Assembly (NCBI GenBank): GCA_019614645.1
Contig: JABWDB010000009.1
Span: 2,441,001-2,505,000 of the forward strand
Reading direction: 5' to 3'
Source of the DNA: Stratiolaelaps scimitus
Taxonomy: Eukaryota; Arthropoda; Arachnida; Mesostigmata; Laelapidae
Length of the DNA: 64,000 bases
The position numbers and the translations under genes are program-made. Of the stretch, positions 1 to 12,308 are shown in pieces; within the stretch, counting starts at the first letter, position 1; each line of letters opens with the position of its first letter. The notes beneath the pieces are model-generated. The model worked only from the letters and a program-made list of their open reading frames with translations, was not told where the DNA came from and did not search any database.

Positions 1-1499
1 CTGAGTCTCACACTACACTGGCAAATAGCCTAGTCATGAGCCAACGGGTGTCCACAATGGATACTACTTTGAACCTCAAAAAATATACCATCTAATCAAC
101 ACGTCGTCGGCTGCAGGTAGCTCGTTAGTAATGCTCTGCTAGCAGTCGATTCACCGTCTCCGAAGCGCTTATCGGGCCCTGGTCACTATCAGACGGTCGC
201 GGGGGTGACGGGTCCATCCAGCGGCTGGACGGGTCCATCTCTCTCTGGACCGCAGGGGGCAAACGGGTAAGATAGTTAAAACATCCATTATTGTTCCTTC
301 GAACTCTCCCTCGGGGAAACGATGTACAGACTACTCGTTCGATCGCGCGATTGGGTCTTCTGCACCCACCACCAGCACCTACACTTCGTTCCAACCTGCC
401 GATCCTATGAAGACCGTCTTGGACCTTGGATATGGCCGGCTTTGCGGTCTAATGAAAAGAAAAGATCAATTCTTGTTCCCCCCAAAAGTGAGCGAGAGAG
501 AGAGAGAGAAAGAAAGAGATAGGCCAGTATGAGTCGGAGCAGACCAGTGCGCGGAGCACAGTTCGTGATCCAGGAACGCCGGCGACGCTCTGCCAGAGGA
601 TCTCGGCAGTTCGTGCGTCCCTTGGCTGGCGCACGTCCACGCTGCACGCAACTTGGTCTGTCCCGCCGTCTGGTCCCAGGCAAACGCGAGCAACCGTGCC
701 GGGCAGCATACAAGTCAAAAATGAAGGATAGGATCATCAGCGGACACTATCATCCTTTATACGTTCGTCTAACGATCAGCGTTGTAGTATTCTATATTGA
801 TCTCTCCATGGAGTCATCTCTATTGACCTGCCTCTTCTGGTCGAGCCGGCACTACCGAGAGCCTTTCCACTAATTTGTCCCAGACAACGGAGCGACTGAG
901 CAACGAGCAATTATCAGCGTTGTACAGTGGAGCAATTATCAAGGTGGTAATGCGCCACATTGTACATGGCTGGTGGTGGTGGTAAATGTATAATTAAAAG
1001 TGGCCTGCGAGACTGCTTCTAACCCGGGGCGTTCACCCGCCCTACGGAATTCACAGGTAAAGTTTATCGCTATCTCGCGTTATCGCTGGCGGCACCTCGT
1101 TGCCATTTTGATACATATGAGAATGCCTGAGGACTTGGAAGTAATTATTTCATCATTTATTTACACGGTATTGTGTTGTACATATCTAGGTTGTACCCGG
1201 TACAATGGTACAAGGGTAAAAACAGTAAAACGTGTGCGTGTGTGTGTGTGGAGGTGGGGGTCAGCTCGTACATCCACTTCTAAGAATGAACATGTTCAGG
1301 TTTGTTGGCGGACCAGGGACTGGGTGAATGAGATTGATCGAGTGCATTCTCCAACGTGGTATCTGGCGCAAACAATACTGCAATATTTGGGCCGATATCT
1401 GCCATCTATCTTTCCCACGTCCCAATGAATTCTGAGTAAGCTGGCGTCACTGGTAGCGTGAAACGTCGCCTCAGGTGTACAACAAAATTAGAGACTCTC
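1..1499. other. no gene seen
   Basis: Open frames here are short, start without good context and show no recognisable domain. A GA-rich microsatellite lies at about 494-520 and a short GT run near 1,228-1,245. I see no splice-flanked exon. Confidence 0.5.
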
Positions 1500-2910
1500 G
1501 CCAAGGAGGTCCGGCTCGGCTATTCTATTTCGTGCTGAACGCGTTTGACGAATGAAGGCTCCACTCGGTCCAGCTGATCGGGTTGTGTGGGCGAAGGATG
1601 GTTTCGAGTAACTTCAAGCCCGTAGACGGCAACGGGCGCAATCTTGATCTCGAACATCCTAAGCGCAGTCTGCATGGAAAGCTTTGACGGCGATTGTGTT
1701 CCGACACTCGCGACCAGCGCTCGTCGTGTTCTGTGTATGATGTGTTCTTTGAAGGAACGACCGTTTGTCGGCATGATCGCACCCCGCTTAGTTTTGCTTA
1801 TGTGTAGCAGATCGAACGGCGACATGTTCAAAGGCGATGCTGACCATGAAAGCGACTTTTACCAAAAATACCAAGGCCGTCACCGTACAGCAGCGCCTTC
1901 ACATGGTCAGTTGTATCATTTCTCCGATCGGGAGATCGTTTAGCTGTAGCAATAATAACAGTGAACTCGAGTTGTCGCCTCGCGCCACACCAGTTGTTTG
2001 AGCTACGGGTGACGGAGGAGTAACTCCTTCATCGATCTCTATTGAATTCTCCTGTAGAATGGCCACAATAGCATGTAGCATGTTCGTCGAAACTCCTCCT
2101 AATGAGAAGTGTCAAAGGTTTGAAGCGGCAGCTCCTCTTGGCCAATCGTCCTCCATGAGGACAGAACGAGAGGCTCGCCTGTACCCTTAGGAATGACACT
2201 GAGCAGGGCCAAGTCACTTCAGCTTCTGTGGGGGCGTCCCTGGCGGAGACAGGCGTTAAATAGGCTCGTTCAAACGCCACAAGTGTTCGCTGCAAACGAG
2301 GTCCGGACCGGGATCTGCCTTGCCAGATAGAAGGTGTTCGAGGTGTTGTTGTGAGTACAACGCCCCCATCACGGAGAATTTCTCCCCCATAAACTTGCGC
2401 GCTACCGGCGTCTGCTTATCAAACACGGTAGCGAGGGCAGGTACGGAAAGAGAATCTCATACACGGATACAGCTCAGCCGGTAGGTGAGTATGTCGTTGA
2501 GCCACACCCGCCTGATTACAGCTCTTACTAAACCAAGTCTCAGCTGTCGGCGTTTGTGCGTCGCCACTGACGATGTTACCACACTAGTCAGCATATCTGC
2601 ATATAGATTAGTGTTTGGACTTTGCGACACCTGGGAACGAGGCTCTCAGCTTTGGAATGAGCTTCCGCGGATCCAGCCTCTTTGCGAGGCCAACAATCTT
2701 TTGCTGTGGGGTATCTGGGTGCGATAGTGGTGACATGACACTTGATATTTCCTCCTCTGCTCAACGGGTAGTTTCTCTCGGTGTGACGTACACTTTCAGC
2801 GGAAATATTGGAATCGCGAATGTGTCGATCACCGATCTGTCCATGAAACCTTCAAATGTTGGAGTGCTCGTGTCCATGATCAGGTGGCAGCCGAGGTCCT
2901 TGAGATGAGC
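1500..2910 (-). pseudogene. decayed non-LTR retrotransposon (LINE), reverse-transcriptase relic
   Basis: On the minus strand, consecutive but frame-broken pieces read like the reverse transcriptase of a LINE. A segment around 2,081-1,899 contains QTTGVARGD followed by LNDLP, as in the RT palm region before the catalytic motif. Around 1,895-1,840 the frame reads LLYGDGLGIFGKSRF, where intact elements have a YADD core, so both key residues around the aspartate pair have changed. From 1,831 to 1,520 the text KLSMQTALRMFEIKIAPVAVYG fits the RT thumb, here followed by DRVEPSFVKRV. Further upstream on that strand (about 2,910-2,740) a weaker stretch (STPTFEGFMDRSVID) could be endonuclease remains. 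Stops and frameshifts show it is dead. Assignment to the R1/LOA-like group is from memory of family sequences. The outer limits are uncertain. Confidence 0.65.
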
Positions 2911-4701
2911 AAGCAGAGTGTGGGTACGAAGCTCGTCAGGCGTATCGATCGTTGTTTAAGGGTGCCGAGTTGTGCCATTGGTTTCCTTTACAAAGCGATT
3001 GCCCTTGGGCCGGCTCGCGGGGTCGCCTTGTCACCGGTTCATAGAAATCTTGGTGGGTTCCTTTAGATAGAACATGGGTCGTCGCTATTATTCTTTCGAC
3101 GTGTGATTCACGAAGCCAATCGTCTTGCAAAATCCACCATCAATGTTCACTTCCTGTCTTCTCGGCGAGAGTTAAGGAACAATTTTCTAGAACCAATTTT
3201 GCCACCATGGGGCAGGAGCTTACCCAGACCCTGCACGAAGAAAACAGCTGAAGGCCGCCGACATACCCAAAGACCTCGAGAAATTTTTTTTTTCCATCAT
3301 ACATATTGTTACACTCCCAGCCGGTAACATATTCAAAAGGGTTCCTCGGCACGTTTCAGCACTCTCTTGTAAAAATTGTATTCCAGTTTCATCATAGTGA
3401 TATATAGTATGCCAAAATTATGTTATATATACACCATAGTGCAGTGTTCACGTCTACTCATCTGAAACATTTAATGGAGGTTTCACGGTGTTATGCATAT
3501 ATCGTAGAATTAGGCAGAATTACGCCCCAGAGAAAGTGCTCAATACCCGATGTCCTTGTTTCAATTCAGTGTGAACTGTTCCGAATTTTCGTAATAAGCA
3601 TATACTCTGGCCCGCTGGCCACCTCAGGAATGGTATGCGAATCGGCCCCCCATCTCGGATGATATCCAGACCAACCCGTTTCGGGCGCGGGTTGATTCGT
3701 TCAATGGTCGCCGATAAATTAAGTACTTTGCTCCACTCGGCGTCACCGTCCATCTCCGAGAGCAGACTCACTTGAACACCCGTCCATTGTAACATACAGA
3801 AGTTGACATCGGATAGTATCACGATGTGCCAAACCTCACTAATTTTACGATTAAGTCGACAATCATTAATACCTACTAGATGGAGAGACGTGAGAAATTC
3901 TACTTGGCGAGACACTTTGGCTAGAGTCTCTTCGACCCTGCGTACCTAAAGTGGGTCTTAATTTTCAATTTCGAAACGAATTGCTAGTACAGTGAACGTT
4001 CGATTCAACGTGGACATTTGCGAACATCGACAAACAACGGGCACAGCCGTCAAAGAAGTGGACGTCAAATACTACAAAATAGCGTGTCACCTTTATTATA
4101 AAGCTTTTGGAGTCTTTCGAAGCTTCCAGCCCTTAACAGCCCGGAGAAGAGCAAGCAAGAAGGACCACATCGAAGGGGGAAATGTATTAATATGAACGAT
4201 TTCGCGCAGGATATATGATAGATAATAATCATAATAGTAGTAGTAGTAATAATAATAGTACTAATCAAATGATGCTGTAATTGACAGTAACAATTATGCG
4301 CGCGGGTCCACGCATTCACGCCAACGGTAACTGCATTTCGAAACAGGGTAGTCTTGCAGTGGCGTTGAATCCCATGCTGATTTGTGCTGCGCTTACACTG
4401 ACAATATAAGAACATAGACGTTCGTCCTGGAGGATCTACTTTATCCGGGCAGTGAGGTCCTGTGGGTTATGTAACAAGCTTGTTAGTGCTGCTGAGTTCT
4501 ATCCTCTTGTAGTTGCGAGACGTTTGTTTACCTTCAGCAGCGTTCTCAGCGCAGGGTTGCGCCAGTTGGGCGGGGGGGAGGGAGCTGTTTTAAAAAAATC
4601 TACAATATACACCTCTAGCAGACTACTAGACTTCCTATTGAAATCTTCGTATAACAGACGGGAGATGGTCAAGTCATCAAGCTTGCCCGTCGTCAACCAC
4701 A
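2911..4701. other. noncoding; likely holds innexin 3' flank
   Basis: No convincing exon is visible. Short AT-rich and (TAG)n-like runs occur near 4,200-4,265. A minus-strand AATAAA lies at 4,097-4,092, about 600 bases past the innexin stop codon, and could serve as its polyadenylation signal if the 3' UTR is that long; this is inference. A minus-strand open stretch at 3,520-3,915 has no family resemblance I recognise. Confidence 0.4.
4092..4097 (-). terminator. candidate polyadenylation signal for the innexin gene
   Basis: AATAAA on the minus strand, about 605 bases downstream of the innexin stop. The hexamer is common by chance in AT-rich DNA, so this is only a candidate. Confidence 0.25.
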
Positions 4702-6588
4702 CTAGACCGCAGTCACTGGCTGATGCGCGTATGCTATGGCTTTCACGAATTCTGTAAAAATCATTGAGTTGTCCAGGCTGTCCCTGACGAACTTCAGGAA
4801 GAGCCACTCGCCCTTGTGAAGGTCCATTTGCTTGATCGATTCCTCATTGAGCAGGCTTGCCGAGCGAACTCGCTCCGATGTCATCCACATCGATACGTAG
4901 ATTACTTGCAGCACCGATGATACCAATGCGATCGTTAAGACAACCCACACGAGCAGATAGATCTTCTCGATAAGAACGTTCATGGCAAGCAGACAGAGTA
5001 CGTTTGTTTTCTGCGCATCGCCTCCAGGACCGTAGGTGCGTATTGCACACTTGACAAGCTTTGGGAAGGTTTTATCAAGAACGGGCTGGCCCATTAGCCA
5101 CTTGGGCATCAACGAGATGAACTGGTTATTCAGGAAGCTCTGTGTTACGCCGATTTGCGCGATGGCATTGACAACATAGAGACTCTGGGAGACGATGAAC
5201 CAATAAATGTAGCGATTATGGTCACGTAACGGCCGAACTATAAATCGAAGTGAAAGCTGCCGAATGCCGGGGTTGAGTTCGTTGTCTGGTACCATTTCGA
5301 GTGCGTTCAATCGGTTGACGAACCTGCGAACACGGCCTCCCTCCGTGATCTTCCACAGGACACGGGGCATCTTCAAAGCAAATACACGTGGATAAGATGA
5401 AATAGGTAAAAAAAAATAACAAATTGAGAGAGAGAGAAGAGTCGACACTAGAGCCGCGTTAACGGACCACCTCGAGTTGAGGACACACGAGAATTTTCCA
5501 GCCACAGCCAAACACAGAAAGCTACCAATGAAAGTCTTTAGATACAAGCAATAGGACAATAATAATAATAACAATAATAACAATACCAGATATCACAAAA
5601 TAGCAATTGGAATATTGACCGAACTATTTGGACAATGCAATGAGAAATCAACCGACCTAGACATACAGGTACATAGATACATACAACCTTATTTCACATG
5701 GACGGCAACAACAGGGGTCCGGTGGCGTGGACATCCGTGAAATTACTTCGCCACGTACTTATCAAAGAGTTGACTAAAGGCACACTAAAAAGCCCTTAAA
5801 AACAGAGCAGGCTTGACCACGCCGAACGTCACACCAAAATCTAAACTACTCTGCACGCTGCAATCACTGCCAACTTGTCAAGTCTGAATATCGTGCCCAA
5901 CGTTTCTAGTTCCAGAGTTCGTTGGCCCGCAAGCATTTCATATAGCAATTAGAAATTTTACCTGAAAACATGCAGCCTGCATAATCAGGCAAAGGGTGAC
6001 CCACTGGTAATAGCGAATGTACACGAGGCGATTTCTCGAATCGCTGTGCACATTGTGAACGCCGGGAAAGATTTGCTCCTCCGTCGATGGACCATCGACG
6101 ATGAATATCGCCTGCGAGTAACACAACTGCCTCAAGAACCTGCAACCGAACAGTGCTGTGAGCGAACATGTATAGAGGATACCTAGCCTATTATAATGCC
6201 TGAACGTCACGGGAGGAATCGCGAGTACCCATGTACCTCGAGGTTGCGACAAAGCTTCTTGTTACCGGCCGAAAACGATGTCTTCCTTCGATTCCCCGAG
6301 CAAACGCTGACAGCTGTTGTGGGAGCAACAAGGCGAGCTACTAAAAATAAAAGGAGGAACACCGCCACGGCACAATTGTACTCACGAAAGATCCATCATG
6401 TTGTTGTCCGATTTCATACAGTCGATTGGCGAGTACCACGACGTGATGCCGGTCAGAATCCCACAGGTCAGTAGCACTCCGAATGTCACTTTGTAATGTA
6501 CTGCACTCAACAGAAGGTCGGAGTTGTGAGCAGATTTCGATCGGAAGAAACGTACAGCAGAGAGCAGGGAGCCATCAAGATGACTCAT
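4702..6588 (-). CDS. innexin (gap-junction channel protein), 3 exons
   Basis: Innexins form invertebrate gap junctions and pannexin-like hemichannels in the plasma membrane. I assemble three exons: 6588-6386, 6139-5962 and 5370-4702. They join in phase (2+1 bases at the first junction, phase 0 at the second) and give 349 residues plus TAG. Donors are TC|GTGAGT and CAG|GTAAAA; acceptors are TGCAG|G and GAAG|A. Four membrane segments lie at about 32-52, 108-126, 181-202 and 264-286. The family signature YYQWV is at 111-115. The paired extracellular-loop cysteines are C57 and C74 (loop 1) and C235 and C253 (loop 2), and TYGPGG and IEKIY fit loop 2 and the start of TM4. The ATG at 6588 is the first good start. 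The frame runs upstream only to a GTG, with a TATA box further up. The length is at the short end for the family, with a cytoplasmic tail of about 60 residues. The usual YCW after loop 1 reads LCYSQ. The ortholog subgroup is not assigned. Confidence 0.93.
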
Positions 6589-6679
6589 CTCGGACACACA
6601 CTTCGAACTGGCCGAGTCGAGCTAATTGGTGCGCTTAATAGGGTAAAAACACGGATCTATAGGATAGCACTGCGGAGCG

Positions 6680-6720
6680 ACTACGAACGGGCGCCGTGAG
6701 ATTCACGTTATATAGAACGT
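6680..6720 (-). promoter_or_regulatory. putative innexin core promoter (TATA box)
   Basis: On the minus strand CTATATAACG lies at about 6717-6708, roughly 120 bases upstream of the innexin ATG. A start site about 30 bases downstream (near 6,686-6,675, where GCAGTG resembles an initiator) would leave a 5' UTR of about 90-100 bases. The element and spacing are seen in the sequence; the start site is inferred. Confidence 0.45.
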
Positions 6721-7150
6721 GTCGGCGGCACAAGGTTATCCTCTAGTTGGACAATACGAGACGGGACAGGAAAAATCGTTGGCTCCACTGTAATGAATGG
6801 CTCACGTTGTATCCGGCAAACGACGACCTCTATTAAAAATATTGGCAACTTCCTCGAATGCTTCGTTTCCCTCTCAAATTTGATTCTGCATCAGTCTCTG
6901 ACAGAGCAGAGGCCACGGGGTGGAGGGCGGCAAAGCATTACAGAATACCAGCAGGATTTTGGCCGAAAACGAATACCGCTTGCCTCTTATTATTGCATAT
7001 TACAGGACGATCTTAAGAAAAGATCGTAGGTGTTTTTTTTACTTGACGAGTTTTACGTAAGGTCATGTAGCGCAGGTAGCTTGGGCCCAAACTACCAAGG
7101 ACTACTTCCGCATAAGTTCGAGCAGTGGCTTACCACCGGGACCGGCCAGT
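6721..7150. other. no gene seen
   Basis: Intergenic stretch between the innexin promoter and the second LINE relic. No exon-like frame or repeat was recognised. Confidence 0.45.
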
Positions 7151-7159
7151 GGGACTCCT

Positions 7160-8815
7160 GGGGTTTAGTTGCGGCGGACACAAGATCTGAGCCGCCAAGC
7201 CGGCTTACCATCAGGCCATCTGGTAGGGGGGAAGGGTTTTAGAAAAAAACCTGCCTCGAGTTCGGTACAACGTCCGTAAAAGTATTCCCTCCTCAACAAA
7301 AAAACCGGGGGGGGGGGGGCAAAGACAGCTGATTTTGCCTCCGACCAACATTTGGCATGATGAAGCGCGTCCATGTCTTGGCAGCTCTAAGCGGCCCATT
7401 TTGGCTGGTACCAGGGCAGTTCCTGTTGGCGCAGGGTTGTACACACGACCCCCTTCAGACGTTCCTTTGATCCTCGGCATCGAGAGTCACGATTATGTGC
7501 CGATCTCATCGCCTTTTCCGATGCGCGTACTTCACAAGTGCCCCTGGATATTCCGACGTTCTTTAAATGACTGTCCCCTTACCCTAAGGGTGAATTCAAT
7601 TTCTTTCCGCCTGTAAGGTAGATTGTTGCACACTTTTCAGGAATCACCTTGAGATAGCACTCTTCCATCCAGCCTTTTATGGAAACTGAGTCTCTAGTTG
7701 GCTTCGTTTCAAGTTCGTCTTCCTAGCTTGCGGAGACTAGGTGCGCTAAGTTGTCCTTACGGAACCCATACTAAGACCCCGAGAGAGGCCTCTTCCTCTA
7801 TCTCTTCTTCGGCTCTTTCTATAATATATTACATTGCCTTTCCTATGGTATTCAGGAGCCATATCGGTAGATAGCCCGAAGACACTTTCTTTTTGTGCGG
7901 CTTTGGCATTAAGACCTTTGGCGCGTGTGGGAGCGTTCTACAGTCATAAGACGATTGGCCGAGTAATATTGACCGTTTCTTAACCTCTATTATCACCTCT
8001 TCCGGCGGTATCCTGTTCAGTTCCATTGCTTTTCCAGCTGGTAGCTGGGCCCTTACCTTCTCGATCTCTTTTGCAGCGATTTCTGGGATGTCCTCTCTTA
8101 GCACCTGCCTTTTGGTGGGCTCTCTGGCCCACTGTTGAGGGTAAAGGCGTGACCACTTCAGCTATTACTTGTCTTGCGGGAGACACGGTGCCTTCTTGCG
8201 TAGCCTTTTGATCGCCATCAGATAGAAGTGGTTTAAGCCGCTTGTAGGTCTGCCTTAGTTCTTCGGCGCGAGCTCGCTCCCTTTGGCCTACCTCTTCCTC
8301 TATCTCTTGATGTCTTTCACTCCTGTGGCGACCTCTCGCCCTGGTGCACCCCTTTTTTAAGCGGATGCACTCCTGGCGACATTGAGCAATGTCATCGTTC
8401 CCCCAGTATGTACAGCTCCGGCCTCTGTGATGAGGGCAAGACCTCGTCACATTCGCCTGTTAAGATTTGTTTGCGATCTAGCTCGTCTAACTCCTCGTCA
8501 ACCGCGGTACGTTTCCTGTCTATTGACTCTTTAAGTACTATATAACTCGGCGTTCGTATTCGCCATTTAATCTTGGGCGCGGCTTGGATTCGATTCGTCT
8601 GCCAATTCTCCACCTCGAAGTTCAGGTACGGGACAAGCCTCGCTGATATTCCCAATCCGTACATGTTGGGATTGATAGTAGCCAGCGTTACCTTACATTT
8701 GAAAAATTTGACATTATCTGCGCAAGCGTCTGTCTTTCCGGTGATCGTCAGCCGAAGGAGCAAATCCAGTCGCCAAAAGTGGGGGCTATACTTTATTTCC
8801 ACTAATATCGTCAAT
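7160..8815 (-). pseudogene. frameshifted LINE relic (endonuclease end, linker, partial RT)
   Basis: Reading the minus strand from 8,815 down, pieces in different frames follow the order of a non-LTR retrotransposon. About 8,815-8,450 reads like the end of the endonuclease domain and its linker. About 8,450-8,110 holds a charged linker (NDDIAQCRQECIRLKKGC and Arg/Glu-rich text). About 8,104-7,829 contains AGKAMELNRIPPEEV and LMPKPHKK...LNTIGKAM, which matches the fingers region before RT motif 2. About 7,690-7,600 reads WLEECYLKVIPEKCATIYL, and 7,480-7,430 reads MPRIKGTSEGGR, both resembling the region after the catalytic palm. The palm itself is missing, so an internal deletion removed the YADD motif. 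A 13-base G run lies at 7,307-7,319. The element is dead. It may belong to the same broad group as the relic at 1.5-2.9 kb. Confidence 0.65.
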
Positions 8816-10475
8816 ATACGATATCTTATACATATGTCAGTAAACGCCGCTACCCATCTCCCTGCTCACCCATAGCTTGCTATTCGTCGTCGACACGGCC
8901 GGTTACAGCTATAAACACGTGCCTATATGTTTGATCCGACGATATCAGATCAAACCCGCCAGGATATCGGTTCGGCCAATTGGCCAATGCTATCCCATTG
9001 TGCCGTCGTTCATGGTGACAACCCGATCTTCCTGTTCACCTCGTCGTCGCGTGGCGAGGGCTCCACTCTCTGGTTGAGCCGGTTGGTTGCAGCGACGACC
9101 TGAGGCGAGGGCGGAAAAAATGGAGGGGGAGTCCCCCATAGACATCGGCGTCGCAAAATAACCAGAACGATGAAAAAACCACGAGCTCCTAATACTACTA
9201 CGAGTACTGCTTCTTCAACCAGTGAAAACGGAACGCAAAGAAATCGAATTAACGACAATGAGCAGCAATACCCAGACATCACCCACCGGCAGAGGCAACG
9301 TGGCACGCTCGCTAGCCAACAGAGCGAGGAAAAGCCGGCACCGTCGCTTTCGACCTGCTCCACGCCTCGGCTCGCGTTCCGTTTTTTTATCTATCATTTT
9401 CAATAGCGGGAAAGCGCACTACTAGCACGCTCATCGCCAGTAGACTCGACGCGCGGCGAAGGAGGCAACGAAGTCGCAGCAGTTTAGTTCGGTCTGAAGA
9501 GGCCGAAGGTACAGGCTGAAGAGTACCGGTTCTGGTTGGCAGGTAGTAGGTAGTCCGCGCCGGGAAGGGGCAACAGCTTGCTGTACTCCTCAGCAGCAGA
9601 AGCAGTAAAGTCGCTGGCGACACTGACGCGTAGACGAGCTGAGCCACCTCCGTAGGCGAAGCCGAGCGATCAAAGACAGCAACCAACCACAGACCGACAC
9701 GCACACACACACATGGCATATGCAGATATCACATGAGCACAGATCTAAGCCAAAAGACGTGATAGCAACGAGTCGTTCGGTTCGACATTGCCCTACTGCT
9801 GACGGGGAGATCGCTTCACTACGGCTGTGGATCGTTCATTCTGCAGCGTTTCATCGTGCGTCGCTGGTGGAACCGGCTGGCTACGTGTGAGCCAAGCAGC
9901 CTACTCGCCAAGCACAAGTCTGGCAGACTATGAAGAGCAGAAGTCACAGACGAGACGCTAAGAATAGTCGGACAGGTTGGACATTGTGCAGAGAATTCGG
10001 CGATCGTGCTGGTTGGCGAGGTTTGGCACACGGCTTCGGTGTGAGGGCGGTTGTGAAGGCAGTACAGCGATCGTTACGCGCATACCCGCTGATGGCTGAG
10101 GTCGGGACAGGAAGTGCGCCTCAGTCCTACCTGTAACAAAGGTAGGCGCAGGTTGTCCGGGAAGCGAAGTCGGTTGGCTGTGGCAAAATGGCCAGCTCGA
10201 ATACTCTCTGCGGACTTCGGATTCAAGGGTCGTGTGTACAGTCGACAAGGGACATGGCCCATCCCCAGTTCCACCACCGCCACATCGACGTCACAGACAC
10301 GGTTGACTATCATCATCGAGGTACATGGCGTAGCACGGGTGTCGCCGACTTCAGCTCACGTCAAAACGGAGCGGCAAAGGCAGCGGCAGTGTCGAGTTGC
10401 TTGCTCGCAGCTATAGTCACCAAGAAGCTACCGCATCGCACACTGTGTGTCTCCCCGATCATCGTCAACACGGGC
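8816..10475. other. no gene seen; GC-rich in part
   Basis: The stretch from about 9,000 to 10,440 is CpG-rich and has several short open frames on both strands. One minus-strand frame at 9,010-9,363 holds a hydrophobic run (AVLVVVLGARGFFIVLVIL). No splice-flanked exon or known domain was found. Part of this could be an unannotated promoter or UTR. Confidence 0.35.
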
Positions 10476-10643
10476 TCACATGTAGTTCACCACCAAGGAG
10501 AATCTCGCACAGCAATGTGGCGTGGTTGCCCAATACCCACTATGTGAATGACATTAACAAGGCATCAACAACGACAACAGGCGAAAAAGGGCCGTTGGAC
10601 GATGCCTTTCTGGTACTGTGATTCCGTTGCGGCCAGGCGGAAT
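10476..10643 (+). repeat. 168-bp repeat, left copy of an inverted duplication
   Basis: This segment is the reverse complement of 13,725-13,892 with only two mismatches in 168 positions by direct reading (about 99 percent). It starts TCACATGTAGTTCACC and ends GCCAGGCGGAAT. The flanks differ between the copies. No coding sense is evident. Confidence 0.85.
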
Positions 10644-11113
10644 GGGTCGCGTATGAGCATAGTCACGAATGTGTTCCTCCCCCGCCAACGAAGTGTTTAC
10701 CGAGGTCTCGTGTAAATACGATTTTGGCTCGTCCCAGACTGCTAGCAGATATTTGCCTATGCGTAAAGTCTACAAGTATTCACCTTAAATCTCAGCGGAC
10801 ACGGAGAGTGACTGCGCTTTTCGTACCGGAGGTAAAAAGAGTCTTCGATCCTACGACGGCGTTAGCTAGTCAACATCTAACGCTAGATTCACAATCAATG
10901 AACCTAGGCAGTTGTGTTAAAAATATAAAAGCAGTTGCTAAAGCCTGATACATGACGAGGATATTTTGGCGGACTCTTTATTGGAATTTTACTTCTATAT
11001 TGTATTGAATTAGTAATGAATTGGGGGGGATTGAACTGCGAAATAATGGGATTTTTGCGGGCAGAAATGATTGGACTATCACCTGAGAAATGCAGACACT
11101 CGCATAACTAGAC

Positions 11114-11172
11114 AAATCAACGAAAAATGGTAGGTTCCATTTTCACTCGAACCTACCATTTTCCGTTGATTT
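11114..11172. repeat. inverted repeat, 24-bp arms, 11-nt loop
   Basis: AAATCAACGAAAAATGG... at 11,114-11,137 pairs with 11,149-11,172, with one mismatch, around an 11-base loop. It could be a remnant of a small fold-back element or a template-switch product. Confidence 0.85.
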
Positions 11173-11523
11173 AAGGAAAAAGTTTTGAGTCTGGAAGGAG
11201 AAGTTTTTTAAAAGAAGCTTTGTATCTAAAGGGATAAGCTTCTGTCAGCAAGCTTTGCTTCGGAGTAATATATTTAAACGAGTTAGAATTATATATATAT
11301 ATATATATATTTATTTTTAATTGTTTATTTTTTAAAAATTTAGTTTTTTTCATGAATAATCCATCTTCCAAGTTTATAAACCGAAAATTGGATTCTTCAT
11401 GGAAAGAAACCGGAAAATACTTTTTGGGGTCCCTAGAAAATACTTACTCTAACTGAGAGGATCTCTCACGGTTTGCGCTTTTACGTTGAGTTCTGAACAC
11501 GCATTGGAGCACTAACTAGGTAC

Positions 11524-11877
11524 TTAATCTCGTTCAAGCGTTGCGGTCTGTACCGCGTTATCAACTGCAGGAGGTCTTCCTTCGTAAGGGTTTGCATCCT
11601 CGAGGTTGAAATCGACTGAACGAAACTTCCTGAACCAAGTTTCCACTGTGTGAGTCGCTACTGAAGGGGGTCTGATAGTAGCACACATTTCGGTAGCCGT
11701 GTTCGTTACGGTATCTCCGACTATGAACTTGAAAAGCCTTATTGCACGAAATTCGCATTGACATAGGTCCACTTTGAAGTCACACGGATTTTTTTCAAAT
11801 CGTTCTATCGATTCCAACCTCTTTATGTTGCTCTCAAACAACGCCATAGCAACGACCAACACTTTTTTAGCACCCAA
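11524..11877 (-). pseudogene. mariner-type transposase, N-terminal fragment
   Basis: The frame runs from 11,877 to the stop at 11,524 (about 117 residues). Its middle and end resemble the N-terminal helix-turn-helix region of mariner transposases: CEFRAIRLFKF, then TVETWFRKFRS, then DFNLEDANPYEGRPPAVDN. The catalytic DDE/D domain is absent because the frame ends just after LERD. The N-terminal part is less convincing. No paired terminal inverted repeats were identified, so this is a truncated relic. Family resemblance is by eye; the subfamily is not assigned. Confidence 0.6.
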
Positions 11878-12110
11878 ACATCGCTGCTGCCACTTCTATG
11901 GCGCCAAAGTTTGAGATACTAAAACCGAAAAAAAACTTTCTGGGGCACTTAATATATCGATGAAACTTCTTCGTTCTCGCTAAAAGTACCTTTCCGTTTA
12001 TCCTATTACCGATTGACTCGGACTACGCCCACTTCGTTCTTTTGCGAAAGGAATACGATTCAAGTAGTAGATATTGCTCAGCAGAGTGGATATCGTATTG
12101 CATTCCATTT

Positions 12111-12308
12111 GTTGTAGAATTTTTCTCCGTAGACTGATTAGCGCAGTACGGACACTCGAGGAACAGCACGCATTTCTATAGAAAAGTAGTTCACCCCCAG
12201 CTTATCTGAAATCAGATAGACATGATATATATATAAATGTATTATATCTATCTGATGCCTCGAGTATCCGTACTGTGCTAATCAGTCTACGGAGAGGAAT
12301 TCTGCAAC
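12111..12308. mobile_element. fold-back (MITE-like) element, 51-bp inverted arms
   Basis: The left arm at 12,111-12,161 and the right arm at 12,258-12,308 are reverse complements with about five mismatches; both contain CTCGAG and a shared GACTGATTAG core. The 96-base centre holds a second, AT-rich inverted repeat (about 12,210-12,255, ATCTGA...TATATA...TCTGAT). There is no coding capacity. The shape fits a small non-autonomous fold-back element, but no target-site duplication was verified. Confidence 0.7.
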
